A stretch of DNA of 64,000 nucleotides from Pseudomonas putida (GCF_028682455.1 NZ_JANHLD010000003.1:372001-436000); one strand, 5' to 3'; counted from the stretch's first letter, positions 27,616 to 36,522 are shown. The notes: a model not told the origin generated them from the sequence alone. Made by a program: numbers and translations.

Positions 27616-28515
27616 ATGATTAGCTTCAAACAGCTTACGCTCGCCACAAGTATCGGTGCCCTGTCCCTGGCGCTGGCCGCCTGCTCGGACAGCGAGACGC
27701 CAGCCTCGGCAACTACCCCTGCCAGTGCACCCGCAGCCGTCAAAGAAGCCGAACCAGCCGTAAACCCCGATGCCGCCGTAGTCACCAGCCTGCCAGCCCG
27801 CCCACTGCAAGATGATCGCTCCGTGTACTGGGAGATCAACTCGGGCACCCAGGCAGCCTTCATCTACAACGGCAAAACGCCTGCGCCAGACGGTACCGTG
27901 GCCGTTATCAAGACCTTGGACACTGGCCGCTACTTCCGGGGCACCGATGAGCTTTCCGAGCTGCTGGACACCTACTCGAAGACCCGCGACGAGTTCGTCA
28001 AAAAAGACCTCGAGAAAACCATTACACCGCTGCTCCAAGAGCAAATCACAAAGTTCGGCACTCACGATTTCTATAAGAAGACGCTGAGCGCCCATACCAT
28101 CGACATGAAGCCTTACGACTTCGAGAAAGAAGAATTCCCGCTGACCAGCACGCTGTTCAGCTCGATGGACGAGAAGCTGCTCTCGGCAAGAACCCCGAAT
28201 AAATACAAAGTCTCCAATAGTGGCCACCACTATTTGAACTTCTATGATGCCCGTGATTTTCGCTTCGGCTTTTCCAACGGTGAGCAGTTGAAGTCCATCA
28301 AGGTCAAGGGCGATGAAGCGCGCGCCATCGAAGCGGTACGTATCGCCGGCGGCGGTGACCATCTTGAAATGCACGTTTACGGCTACTTTGACAAAACCAT
28401 CAAGGGTGATGTCCGGGCCACTGACCCGATCCGTGCCGTCCTCCTGTCGGCGCAGTACATCGAGCTGGTCGACAAGACCAAGCCAAACGTTGTGCTGTAC
28501 CGCCAGACGCTGTAG
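27616..28515 (+). CDS. lipoprotein of unknown function (possibly DUF4852)
   Basis: This 299-residue protein has a signal peptide and lipobox (LALAAC, Cys about residue 23), then a disordered Ala/Pro/Thr/Glu linker (25-55), and a globular Lys/Asp/Phe-rich domain. That domain includes RYFRGTDELSELLDTYSKTRDEFVKKDLEK, FYDARDFRFGFSNG and the end VLLSAQYIELVDKTKPNV. The resemblance to DUF4852 is tentative. The upstream region is AT-rich (27511-27600) and codon use is less GC-biased than in neighbours, which may point to later acquisition. It is followed by a hairpin terminator, so it stands alone. Confidence 0.8.
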   Translation: MISFKQLTLATSIGALSLALAACSDSETPASATTPASAPAAVKEAEPAVNPDAAVVTSLPARPLQDDRSVYWEINSGTQAAFIYNGKTPAPDGTVAVIKTLDTGRYFRGTDELSELLDTYSKTRDEFVKKDLEKTITPLLQEQITKFGTHDFYKKTLSAHTIDMKPYDFEKEEFPLTSTLFSSMDEKLLSARTPNKYKVSNSGHHYLNFYDARDFRFGFSNGEQLKSIKVKGDEARAIEAVRIAGGGDHLEMHVYGYFDKTIKGDVRATDPIRAVLLSAQYIELVDKTKPNVVLYRQTL

Positions 28516-28545
28516 TCGAGCAACAGCCTGACAGCGTTGTCCTCC

Positions 28546-28580
28546 AATGGCTTGCCGCTGACCGGCAGGCCATTTCTTTA
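28546..28580 (+). terminator. terminator after the lipoprotein gene
   Basis: AATGGC-TTGCCG pairs with CGGCAGGCCATT around a short loop, followed by TTCTTTATT, 31 bases after the stop. Confidence 0.65.
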
Positions 28581-28639
28581 TTGCCGGCCGCTGCGACCTA
28601 CTCTTTACTAGAGCACACCCCCTTCGCACCGAGACCACC

Positions 28640-30070
28640 ATGCTGGCGTTCATCCAGGCCTCCCCCCTGCTGCTTGGCATCTTCCTGCTGCTGCTCGACC
28701 TGTTGCTCTGGCAAGTCATCCCGATTGAACGCCGCTCACTGCGCATCGGTCTGCGCCTGGCCATGTTCCTGCTGTTTACCTGGGTGCTGATCGGCGCTGG
28801 CGTAAGCCCCTTGCAGCCTGCCCCCTGGGTCGACGACGTACCCCGCAACCTGCTGGCGACAGTGCTGGCCATTGCCTGGTGGTTGTTCGCTGCACGCACC
28901 GTCACCGTGATATTCGGCCTGCTGATCATCTCCCGCAGTGGCCATGCCGGGCGCTTGCTGCAGGATGTGGCCGGGGCGCTGATCTTTCTTGCCGCCATCG
29001 TCGCAGCGGCCGCCTATGTGATGCAGCTGCCGGTCAAAGGCCTGCTGGCGACGTCCGGGGTCATGGCCATTGTCATCGGTCTGGCGCTGCAGAGCACGCT
29101 GAGCGATGTGTTCTCCGGCATCGTGCTCAACACCACCCGTCCCTATCAGATCGATGACTGGATCAGCATCGACGGCACCGAAGGCAAGGTGATCGACATC
29201 GACTGGCGCGCCACTCGCCTGCTCACCAGCAACGGCAGCATGGCGGTGATTCCCAACTCGGTGGCAGCCAAGGCCAAGCTGCTCAATTTCAGCCGGCCCA
29301 GCGATGTCCACGGTGTTTCCATCACCGTGGTGGTGCCGGCGCAGGTACGCCCCAAACGGGTGATCGACGCGCTGGAAAAAACCCTGCAGGGCAGTCGCAT
29401 ACTGCTCGCCACGCCAAGCCCCAAAGTGACAATAAAGAGTTCGACCCTCGAATACGTCGAATACGAGGCCAGTGGCTTCATTCGTTCAATGGGCCAGAAA
29501 ACCGAAGTGCGTAACCAGATGTTCGACCTCGCCCACCGCCACCTGGAGGCCACCGGCGTCGTCTGGAATGCCGACTCGCCGTCTTCCCTGGCCTGGAGCC
29601 GACAACGCGCCCTGCTCGAAGATGTGCGGATCTTCCGCTCGTTGAGCAACGACGAGAAAGACAGCCTGAGCCAGCGCATGACTTCGGTGGAGTACCTGGC
29701 CGACCAGGTCATTCTGGGTGTTGGCGACAGCTCGGATTATCTGCTGGTGATTGGCACCGGCGTGGTGTCGGCATCCATTCGCGATGGCGACCAGTTGATC
29801 GAAGCTGGGCGCATGGGCCCCGGTGAAGTACTGGGTGCCGAAGGCCTGCTGGACGAAGACCAGTCCATTGCCGAGTTCCGCAGCCTGACCAGCTGCCTGC
29901 TGTACCGCATCGACAAGGACAACGTGCGCAGTTGCCTGGAGGAGCGCCAGGAGGTCAAGACAGCGCTGACCAAACTGCAGCGCATCCGCCAGCAAACCAA
30001 CCAGTCACTGCTGGAGCAAAAACCGGCAGCCATCAAGAAAGGCGGCTTTCTCAGCTGGCTGCACAAGTAG
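28640..30070 (+). CDS. MscS-type mechanosensitive channel with C-terminal cyclic-nucleotide-binding domain
   Basis: This 476-residue inner-membrane protein has about four N-terminal hydrophobic helices (1-160). The MscS pore/beta domain (about 135-235) shows GVMAIVIGLALQSTLSDVFSGI and IDDWISIDGTEGKVIDIDWRATRL. A cytoplasmic vestibule region follows to about 320. A CAP_ED/cNMP-binding domain (about 335-440) carries LGVGDSSDYLLVIGTG and GPGEVLGAEGLL. It belongs to the bCNG class of cyclic-nucleotide-linked small mechanosensitive channels. Gating by cAMP or c-di-GMP-related ligands is inferred. CyaA is encoded about 12 kb away. It converges with amaA, 2 bases apart. Confidence 0.92.
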   Translation: MLAFIQASPLLLGIFLLLLDLLLWQVIPIERRSLRIGLRLAMFLLFTWVLIGAGVSPLQPAPWVDDVPRNLLATVLAIAWWLFAARTVTVIFGLLIISRSGHAGRLLQDVAGALIFLAAIVAAAAYVMQLPVKGLLATSGVMAIVIGLALQSTLSDVFSGIVLNTTRPYQIDDWISIDGTEGKVIDIDWRATRLLTSNGSMAVIPNSVAAKAKLLNFSRPSDVHGVSITVVVPAQVRPKRVIDALEKTLQGSRILLATPSPKVTIKSSTLEYVEYEASGFIRSMGQKTEVRNQMFDLAHRHLEATGVVWNADSPSSLAWSRQRALLEDVRIFRSLSNDEKDSLSQRMTSVEYLADQVILGVGDSSDYLLVIGTGVVSASIRDGDQLIEAGRMGPGEVLGAEGLLDEDQSIAEFRSLTSCLLYRIDKDNVRSCLEERQEVKTALTKLQRIRQQTNQSLLEQKPAAIKKGGFLSWLHK

Positions 30071-30072
30071 GC

Positions 30073-31359
30073 CTAAAGCACCACGCGCAGGCACTGGCCG
30101 GCGTGATACAGCGAGAACCCGGTTTCGTAGAAGCCGGTGCGCAGCGCCGGGGCCGAAACCGGCTTCATCGCCGAGAACGGAATCGGCAATGCATCCGGGT
30201 TGTCCTGCAGCAGGAACTGCGCAAAGGCCTTGCCAATCACTGTACCTGTGGTGTTGCCACGACCGTTGTAGCCGGTCACGGCAACCAGGCCCGGGGCCGG
30301 CTCGAACAGGCGCATCAGGTGGTCAGGGGTGAAATCGATGCAACCGGTCCAGTGCATCTCCCACTCGACCTTGCCCAGCTGCGGGAAATAGTGGTTCTGG
30401 ATGCGGTCGGCCCAGCTGCGGATAAACCAGTTGGGCTTGTTGTCGACCCGGCCCAGGCTGCCGAGCAGCAGGCGGCCTTCGTCATCGCGGCGGATGCTGC
30501 TGAGCACCGTGCGCGTGTCCCAGGAGCCCTGGCCGTGCCTGAGCACGTTGTCGGCAGCCTCGCCTTGCAACGGCACCGAAGCCACCTGGTAGTAGTAGCC
30601 GCGGAAAAAATGCTTCTGCAGGGTGGTCCAGTCGCCCTCGGTGTAGGCCCCGGTGGAGATCACCACCTTGTCGGCGCTGACCGAGCCCTTGGCGCTCTTG
30701 ACGCGCCAGCCGCGACCTTCACGCTCCAGGCCCTCGACAGCCGATTGCTGGAAAATCTGCCCGCCCAGGCGCGTGACCGCCGCAGCCAGGCCCTGGGTGT
30801 AGGCCATGGGATTGATGGTGCCGGCGCGGCGGTCGAGCAGCGCGGCGGAAATCTTGTCGGTACCGCAGTATTCCTCGCAGCGCGCACCGGTGAGCAGCTC
30901 GACATCGGCGCCGCGCCGGGTCCATTGTTCATGGCGGGCTTCAAGGTCGGCCACACCCGTGGCGTTGTGGGCCATGTGCAGGGTGCCGGTGTTGTGTGCC
31001 TGGCAGTCGATGCCCAGGCGCTCGATGGTGGCGAAGACTTCGGCGGGCGCCTCACCCAACACCTTGTTCAGGCGGCTGCCCTGCTTCTGGCCGAGGGTGG
31101 CTTCGACGTCGTCGGGGCGAATCCAGGTGCCGGCATTGACCAGGCCGACGTTGCGACCGGAACCGCCATGGCCGATGGTCCAGGCCTCCAGCAGGATGAC
31201 CGACTTGCCTGCTTCGAGCAGGTGAATCGCGGCGCTCAGGCCGGTGATGCCGCCGCCGATAATGCAGACGTCGGCCTTGAGTTCGGTGGCCAGCTTATCG
31301 ACCGGCGCAGCGAGCCTGGTTACGTGTTCCCACAAACATTGTTGACGCAGCTCTGGCAT
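30073..31359 (-). CDS. amaA: L-pipecolate oxidase AmaA (FAD-dependent)
   Basis: AmaA oxidises L-pipecolate to piperideine-6-carboxylate in D-lysine catabolism of P. putida. This 428-residue DAO-family flavoprotein has the dinucleotide motif VCIIGGGITGLSAAIHL (about 30-47) and the C-terminal FAD contact TGYNGRGNTTG. The identification rests on fold plus the amaB neighbour, which uses its product. Alone, the sequence could be another glycine/D-amino-acid-type oxidase. It lies 122 bases downstream of amaB on the same strand with a REP palindrome between. Confidence 0.88.
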   Translation of the reverse strand: MPELRQQCLWEHVTRLAAPVDKLATELKADVCIIGGGITGLSAAIHLLEAGKSVILLEAWTIGHGGSGRNVGLVNAGTWIRPDDVEATLGQKQGSRLNKVLGEAPAEVFATIERLGIDCQAHNTGTLHMAHNATGVADLEARHEQWTRRGADVELLTGARCEEYCGTDKISAALLDRRAGTINPMAYTQGLAAAVTRLGGQIFQQSAVEGLEREGRGWRVKSAKGSVSADKVVISTGAYTEGDWTTLQKHFFRGYYYQVASVPLQGEAADNVLRHGQGSWDTRTVLSSIRRDDEGRLLLGSLGRVDNKPNWFIRSWADRIQNHYFPQLGKVEWEMHWTGCIDFTPDHLMRLFEPAPGLVAVTGYNGRGNTTGTVIGKAFAQFLLQDNPDALPIPFSAMKPVSAPALRTGFYETGFSLYHAGQCLRVVL

Positions 31360-31399
31360 GGCCGGCCTCCTTCATTGTTCTTGTTCGGTGGTGCCCCAG

Positions 31400-31465
31400 T
31401 CGCTGGCACGCCAGCTCCCACAGATAGGCATCCACCCTACCCTATGGGAGCTGGCTCGCCAGCGA
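31400..31465. repeat. REP-like inverted repeat between amaB and amaA
   Basis: TCGCTGGCACGCCAGCTCCCA and the opposed TGGGAGCTGGCTCGCCAGCGA flank a 24-base centre. This is a different core (GCTGG-CGCCAGCTCCCA) from the elements at 13651 and 25821. Confidence 0.75.
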
Positions 31466-31481
31466 CGAAGCCGACGCGTGA

Positions 31482-32972
31482 TCAGTCGAACACGATCCCC
31501 TGCGCCAACGGCAGCTCACGGGAGTAGTTCACCGTGTTGGTCTGCCGACGCATGTAGGCCTTCCAGGAATCGGAGCCCGACTCACGACCGCCGCCGGTTT
31601 CTTTCTCGCCGCCAAAGGCGCCGCCGATCTCTGCACCGCTGGTGCCGATGTTGACGTTGGCGATACCACAGTCGCTGCCCGAGGCACTCTGGAAACGCTC
31701 GGCTTCACGCAGGTCAGTGGTGAAGATGCACGACGACAGGCCTTGTGGCACTTCGTTGTTCAGGCGCAGGGCCTCTTCGAAGTCGTCATAGGCCAGCACG
31801 TAGAGGATCGGGGCGAAGGTTTCGTGACGTACCACCGCGCTCTGCGCCGGCATCTGGGCAATGGCCGGAGACACGTAGTAGGCGCTCGGGTACTGTTCCT
31901 GCAGTTGGCGTTCGCCACCGAATACCTGGCCGCCTTCGTCGCGGGCACGCGCCAGGGCATCCTGCATGGCATTGAACGACAGCTTGTCGATCAGCGGGCC
32001 GACCAGGTTGTCCTTGCGAGGATCACCGATACGCACTTTGGCGTAAGCGGATTTGACCCGCGCCACAACTTCGTCCTTGATCGAGCGGTGCACGATCAGG
32101 CGGCGCAGGGTGGTGCAACGCTGGCCGGCGGTGCCGACGGCGCTGAACAGGATACCGCGCACGGCCAGGTCAAGGTCGGCGCTCGGGGCCAGGATCATGG
32201 CATTGTTGCCACCCAGCTCGAGGATGCTGCGACCGAAGCGTGCGGCCACACGCGGGCCGACTTCACGTCCCATGCGGGTGCTGCCGGTGGCGCTCACCAG
32301 CGGTACGCGCGGATCATCGACCAGGGCTTCGCCGGCGTCACGGTCACCGATGACCAGTTGGCTCAGGCCTTGCGGCGCATCGCCAAAGGCTTTCAGGGCT
32401 TTTTCGAACAGCGCCTGGCAAGCCAGGGCGGTCAGCGGCGTCTTCTCCGAGGGCTTCCACACCACGGCGTTGCCGCACACCAGGGCCAGGGTGGTGTTCC
32501 AGGCCCAGACCGCGACCGGGAAGTTGAAGGCACTGATGACACCGACCACGCCCAGCGGATGCCAGGTTTCACGCATGTGGTGGCCCGGGCGCTCGGAGGC
32601 GATGGTCAAACCGTACAGCTGGCGCGAAAGGCCGACCGCGAAGTCGCAGATGTCGATCATTTCCTGCACCTCACCCAGGCCTTCCTGGGTGATCTTGCCG
32701 GCTTCGATGGACACCAGCTCACCCAGGTCGGCCTTGTACTGGCGCAGTACTTCGCCGAACAGGCGGATCAACTCACCGCGACGCGGCGCTGGAACATTAC
32801 GCCAGGCCTGGAATGCCTGTTCGGCCTGGTCGATCTTGGCCACGACCTGGGCTTTGCTTTCCAGGTGCACCGAGGCAATCGCGCTGCCATCGATAGGGGT
32901 GTGAACGGGATGGTTGCCGTGGGTGTAGGCACTGGCCGGGACACCGAGGCGGTCTAGCAGTCCATCAACCAT
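31482..32972 (-). CDS. amaB: L-piperidine-6-carboxylate (2-aminoadipate semialdehyde) dehydrogenase AmaB
   Basis: AmaB oxidises 2-aminoadipate semialdehyde, in equilibrium with piperideine-6-carboxylate, to L-2-aminoadipate using NAD(P). It has 496 residues, an antiquitin (ALDH7)-type dehydrogenase. Catalytic E252 (LELGGNNA) and C286 (TAGQRCTTLRR) are present, with coenzyme motif SAFNFPVAVW and SATGSTRMG. The start is ATG at 32970-32972 with CAGGAG upstream; longer in-frame ATGs lack homology. It is divergent from the LysR gene, with a palindrome between them. Confidence 0.93.
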   Translation of the reverse strand: MVDGLLDRLGVPASAYTHGNHPVHTPIDGSAIASVHLESKAQVVAKIDQAEQAFQAWRNVPAPRRGELIRLFGEVLRQYKADLGELVSIEAGKITQEGLGEVQEMIDICDFAVGLSRQLYGLTIASERPGHHMRETWHPLGVVGVISAFNFPVAVWAWNTTLALVCGNAVVWKPSEKTPLTALACQALFEKALKAFGDAPQGLSQLVIGDRDAGEALVDDPRVPLVSATGSTRMGREVGPRVAARFGRSILELGGNNAMILAPSADLDLAVRGILFSAVGTAGQRCTTLRRLIVHRSIKDEVVARVKSAYAKVRIGDPRKDNLVGPLIDKLSFNAMQDALARARDEGGQVFGGERQLQEQYPSAYYVSPAIAQMPAQSAVVRHETFAPILYVLAYDDFEEALRLNNEVPQGLSSCIFTTDLREAERFQSASGSDCGIANVNIGTSGAEIGGAFGGEKETGGGRESGSDSWKAYMRRQTNTVNYSRELPLAQGIVFD

Positions 32973-33005
32973 TTTCTTCTCCTGCATGCGATGAGTGGTT
33001 GAATT

Positions 33006-33036
33006 AGTGATCCGGATCAGTATTAATCCGATCACT
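33006..33036. promoter_or_regulatory. candidate LysR operator between amaB and lysR
   Basis: AGTGATCCGGAT and ATCCGATCACT form an inverted repeat (one inserted base) around an AT-rich centre. It lies 34 bases before the amaB start and 72 before lysR, the expected place for a shared LysR-type binding site. Confidence 0.55.
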
Positions 33037-33107
33037 CTGGCGCAACAAACGACCTTTATTCTGCATATCATTCCGCCAGGTAATGATCTACCTGCTTAGA
33101 GACCGCT

Positions 33108-34019
33108 ATGTCCAAACGTCTGGTGCCATCGATGGCCGCCCTGCAGTGTTTCGAGGCCGCCGCCCGGCACCTGAGCTTCACCCGCGCCGCCGAAGAACTG
33201 CACCTGACCCAGAGCGCGGTAAGCAAACAGGTGGCGCAACTTGAAGAGATGCTGCGCCATCACCTGTTCCTGCGGATACGCCGTCGGCTGCAACTGACTC
33301 CAGCAGGCGCGCTGTACCTGGCCGAGGTCAACAAGATTCTCACCCAGGTCGACATGTCCAGCCGCTACATCCTCTCCTACGGCCAGCAGACCGAAGTGCT
33401 CAAGGTGGCCACCCAGCCGAGCTTCGGCGTGCGCTGGCTGATTCCGCACCTCAAGGGCTTCGGCAAACATCACCCGAACATCCACCTGGATATCCGCAAC
33501 GAGATGGAGCCCTTTGCCCTGCTCCAGGGCAAGGCCGACGTGGTGTTCTTCTACGGCCAGGGCACGTGGCCGGGGGCCACCTGCGTGGAGTTGTTCGGCG
33601 AAGAGGTGCTGCCGGTCTGCGCGCCGGAGCTGTTGCAGGGCCGTAGCCTGAAGGACGCCAGTGAACTGTCCGAGCTGGTGCTGCTGCAAAGCACCTCGCG
33701 CCCCGAGGCCTGGCATGAATGGTTTCTCGAACAAGGGCTGCATTCGGCCCACAGCTATCACGGCCCGCGCTTCGATACGTTCTATATGAGCCTGAGTGCC
33801 GCCCAGGCCGGCTGTGGGGTGGCCCTGGTGCCGCGCTACCTGGTGGCCCAGGAGCTGGCCGAGGGCAAGCTGGTGGTGCCCTGGCAGCACAGCATGCGCA
33901 GCAGCGGCGCGCATTTTCTGGCCTTTGCCGAGCACGCCGCCGAAGTGCCCAAGGTGCGTGCGCTGGTCGACTGGATCGGCGCAGAACTCGCGCCCCAGGA
34001 TCACGAAATAACGGAATGA
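33108..34019 (+). CDS. LysR-type regulator of the lysine/2-oxoadipate cluster
   Basis: This 303-residue LTTR of the GcvA-like group has an N-terminal winged HTH (about 6-66: SMAALQCFEAAARHLSFTRAAEELHLTQSAVSKQVAQLEE) and an effector domain (about 92-295) with PSFGVRWLIPHL and AGCGVALVPRYL. It is divergent from amaB and upstream of hglS on the same strand (80-base gap). It probably controls amaB-amaA and hglS in response to a pathway intermediate. Control is inferred from position. Confidence 0.9.
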   Translation: MSKRLVPSMAALQCFEAAARHLSFTRAAEELHLTQSAVSKQVAQLEEMLRHHLFLRIRRRLQLTPAGALYLAEVNKILTQVDMSSRYILSYGQQTEVLKVATQPSFGVRWLIPHLKGFGKHHPNIHLDIRNEMEPFALLQGKADVVFFYGQGTWPGATCVELFGEEVLPVCAPELLQGRSLKDASELSELVLLQSTSRPEAWHEWFLEQGLHSAHSYHGPRFDTFYMSLSAAQAGCGVALVPRYLVAQELAEGKLVVPWQHSMRSSGAHFLAFAEHAAEVPKVRALVDWIGAELAPQDHEITE

Positions 34020-34099
34020 CTGATCGACTTTTTTTCGCTTGCGGGAGCAGTGCATTCCTCGCTTTCATGTAGCGGTGCCCACTCACCAGGAAGCTTTCG

Positions 34100-35497
34100 A
34101 TGCCCGCTCAAGATTTCGTCAGCCCGGACAGCATTCGCGCGCAGTTCTCGGCCGCCATGTCGCTCATGTACAAGCAAGAGGTGCCGCTGTACGGCACGCT
34201 GCTGGCGCTGGTGAGCGAGATCAACCAGCAGGTGATGAGCCAGCAACCGGCGGTTGCCCAGGCCCTGCGCTGGACCGGCGAGATCGAGCGCCTCGATCAG
34301 GAACGCCACGGCGCCATCCGCGTCGGCACCGCCGAAGAGCTGGCCACCATCGCCCGCCTGTTCGCGGTCATGGGCATGCAGCCAGTGGGTTACTACGACC
34401 TGAGCTCGGCCGGCGTGCCGGTGCACTCCACCGCGTTTCGCGCCGTGCACGAACAGTCGCTGCACATCAGCCCGTTCCGGGTGTTCACTTCGCTGCTGCG
34501 CCTGGAGCTGATCGACAACCCGGCGTTGCGAGAGCTGTCCCGCGAAATCCTCGCCAAGCGGCAGATCTTCACCCCGCGCGCACTGCAGCTGATCCAACAG
34601 TTCGAACGTGATGGCGGCCTGAACGCCGATGATGCCCGTACCTTCGTCGACGAAGCCCTGCATACCTTCCGCTGGCACCACGACGCTACCGTGACCGCCG
34701 AGCAGTACCAGCAACTGCACGACCAGCACCGTCTGATTGCCGATGTGGTGGCTTTCAAGGGCCCGCACATCAACCACCTGACACCCCGTACCCTGGACAT
34801 CGACGCCATCCAGCAGGGCATGCCGGCCAAGGGTATCCCGCCCAAGGCGGTGATCGAAGGCCCGCCACCGCGCCGCTGCCCGATCCTGCTGCGCCAGACC
34901 AGCTTCAAGGCCCTGCAGGAAAAGGTCGCGTTCAGCGATCAGCACGGTGAAGCCGGCGGCAGCCATACCGCGCGCTTCGGCGAAATCGAACAGCGCGGCG
35001 CGGCGCTCACCCCCAAGGGTCGCCAGCTGTACGACCAATTGCTCGACGCCGCTCGCGATGCGCTGGGCGGTGTTCCGGCCGAGGCCAACGCCGAACGCTA
35101 CATGAGCCTGCTCAAGGAGAGCTTCCAGGCCTTCCCGGATGACCTGGCGCTCATGCGCGAGCAAGGGCTGGCGTACTTCCGCTACTTTGCCACCGAGCGC
35201 GGCATGGCGGCGCGCTGCGACGCCAGCCGGCCGACCTCGCTGCAGGGCCTGATCGACGCTGGGCACGTGCATTTCGAAGCACTGGTGTACGAAGACTTCC
35301 TGCCGGTCAGTGCGGCGGGGATCTTCCAGTCCAACCTGGGTGACGACGCCCAGAGCGAATACGGCAGCAACGCCAACCGGGACGCCTTTGAGCTCGCGCT
35401 GGGCAAGGCGGTGCAGGACGAGCTGGCGTTGTATGCGCAGAGCGAGCAGCGCTCGTTGCAGGCCTGTGCGCAGGCGCTGGGGTTGCCTGGTTTTTGA
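34100..35497 (+). CDS. hglS: 2-oxoadipate dioxygenase/decarboxylase HglS (DUF1338)
   Basis: HglS is an Fe(II)-dependent enzyme that converts 2-oxoadipate to D-2-hydroxyglutarate, linking lysine catabolism to 2-oxoglutarate. It has 465 residues, DUF1338/YdcJ family. Residues matching the described metal site are H70 (RHGAIRVG), H226 (GPHINHLTPR) and Glu near 295 (ARFGEIEQRG); R74, linked to substrate binding, is present. The context with amaA and amaB fits the P. putida pathway. An AGGAAG site lies before the ATG. Confidence 0.93.
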   Translation: MPAQDFVSPDSIRAQFSAAMSLMYKQEVPLYGTLLALVSEINQQVMSQQPAVAQALRWTGEIERLDQERHGAIRVGTAEELATIARLFAVMGMQPVGYYDLSSAGVPVHSTAFRAVHEQSLHISPFRVFTSLLRLELIDNPALRELSREILAKRQIFTPRALQLIQQFERDGGLNADDARTFVDEALHTFRWHHDATVTAEQYQQLHDQHRLIADVVAFKGPHINHLTPRTLDIDAIQQGMPAKGIPPKAVIEGPPPRRCPILLRQTSFKALQEKVAFSDQHGEAGGSHTARFGEIEQRGAALTPKGRQLYDQLLDAARDALGGVPAEANAERYMSLLKESFQAFPDDLALMREQGLAYFRYFATERGMAARCDASRPTSLQGLIDAGHVHFEALVYEDFLPVSAAGIFQSNLGDDAQSEYGSNANRDAFELALGKAVQDELALYAQSEQRSLQACAQALGLPGF

Positions 35498-35506
35498 GCG
35501 TGATCG

Positions 35507-35547
35507 CAGGGCCAGCCCGCTCCTTCGATAGGAGCGGGCTGGCCCTG
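35507..35547. repeat. REP-type palindrome after hglS
   Basis: CAGGGCCAGCCCGCTCCT with a 5-base loop and a perfect inverted partner, between convergent hglS and lysR. It may also end both transcripts. Confidence 0.8.
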
Positions 35548-35551
35548 TGAG

Positions 35552-36469
35552 TCAAAGCACCGCCACCTTCGGCAGGTCCATGGCATCCGCCTCACCCTGC
35601 AAAAAATCGCTCAAGCGCCGCAAGCGCTCCCCACCCGGCCGGGTTTTCGGCCACACCAGGTAATAGTCCAGGCCGCTGGCCACCGCCGTCGGCCAGGGCA
35701 GGCTCAAGCGTCCCTGGGCCACGTCCTCGGCCACCATCAGCAGATCGCCCATCGACACCCCATAGCCCCGGGCAGCGGCGATCATCCCCAACTCCAGCGT
35801 ATCGAACACCTGCCCGCCCTTGAGCGACACCTTGTCGGTCAGCCCCATGCGCGCCAGCCAGGCACGCCAGTCGCGTTTGTCGGGGGTCGGGTGCAGCAGC
35901 TCGACCCCGGCCAGGCGCCGGACATCCCACGGGCCTTCATCCAGCAGTTCAGGCGCGCCCACCGGTATCAGCAGCTCGGAGAACAACCGGGCCACTTCCC
36001 AGTCCGGTGGAAAGTGCCCATCGCCCAGCAATACGGCGCAGTCGAAGGGTTCGTGGTTGAAGTCCACATGGTCCACGTCCATCCAGGCGCTGGTCAGCTG
36101 CACCTCGTTGCCCGGCTGCAGGTGACGAAAGCGACTGAGCCGGGCCAACAGCCAGCGCATGGTCAGGGTAGAGGGGGCTTTCATGCGCAGGATGTCGTCT
36201 TCGCTGCGCAGGGTATTGCAGGCCCGCTCCAGCGCGGCGAACCCCTCGCGAACACCCGGCAGCAACAACCGGGCGGCCTCGCTCAACTGCAGGCTACGGC
36301 CATTGCGCACAAACAGGCGGCAGGCGAAGTGCTCTTCGAGGGTGCGGATGTGCCGGCTCACCGCACTTTGGGTAATCGATAACTCATCCCCGGCGCGGGT
36401 GAACGAGCTGTGCCGGGCAGCGGCTTCAAATGCCCGCAAGGCGTACAGGGGCGGTAAACGACGAGACAT
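35552..36469 (-). CDS. LysR-type regulator (GcvA-like)
   Basis: This 305-residue LTTR has the HTH LYALRAFEAAARHSSFTRAGDELSITQSAVSRHIRTLEE in its first 60 residues and an effector domain with TLTMRWLLARLSRF and ARGYGVSMGDLLM. ATG at 36467-36469 is chosen because family members begin with SRRLPPLYALRAFE. It is divergent from the MATE gene and convergent with hglS. The target could be the MATE exporter or the lysine cluster; the sequence does not decide. Confidence 0.9.
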   Translation of the reverse strand: MSRRLPPLYALRAFEAAARHSSFTRAGDELSITQSAVSRHIRTLEEHFACRLFVRNGRSLQLSEAARLLLPGVREGFAALERACNTLRSEDDILRMKAPSTLTMRWLLARLSRFRHLQPGNEVQLTSAWMDVDHVDFNHEPFDCAVLLGDGHFPPDWEVARLFSELLIPVGAPELLDEGPWDVRRLAGVELLHPTPDKRDWRAWLARMGLTDKVSLKGGQVFDTLELGMIAAARGYGVSMGDLLMVAEDVAQGRLSLPWPTAVASGLDYYLVWPKTRPGGERLRRLSDFLQGEADAMDLPKVAVL

Positions 36470-36508
36470 GGGAAAGCGTCCAGGCAAACCGGGAGTGGGT
36501 CCAGAGGA

Positions 36509-36522
36509 TCATACTCGTATGA
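36509..36522. promoter_or_regulatory. palindrome between lysR and MATE genes
   Basis: TCATAC-TC-GTATGA, a perfect 6-bp-arm palindrome, 40 bases before the LysR start and about 100 before the MATE start. It is a candidate LTTR recognition core. Confidence 0.4.

Noticed and set aside
30806-31527. Large open frames antisense to amaA
   Set aside because: They follow the codon pattern of amaA in the complementary frame and have no initiation signals or homology.
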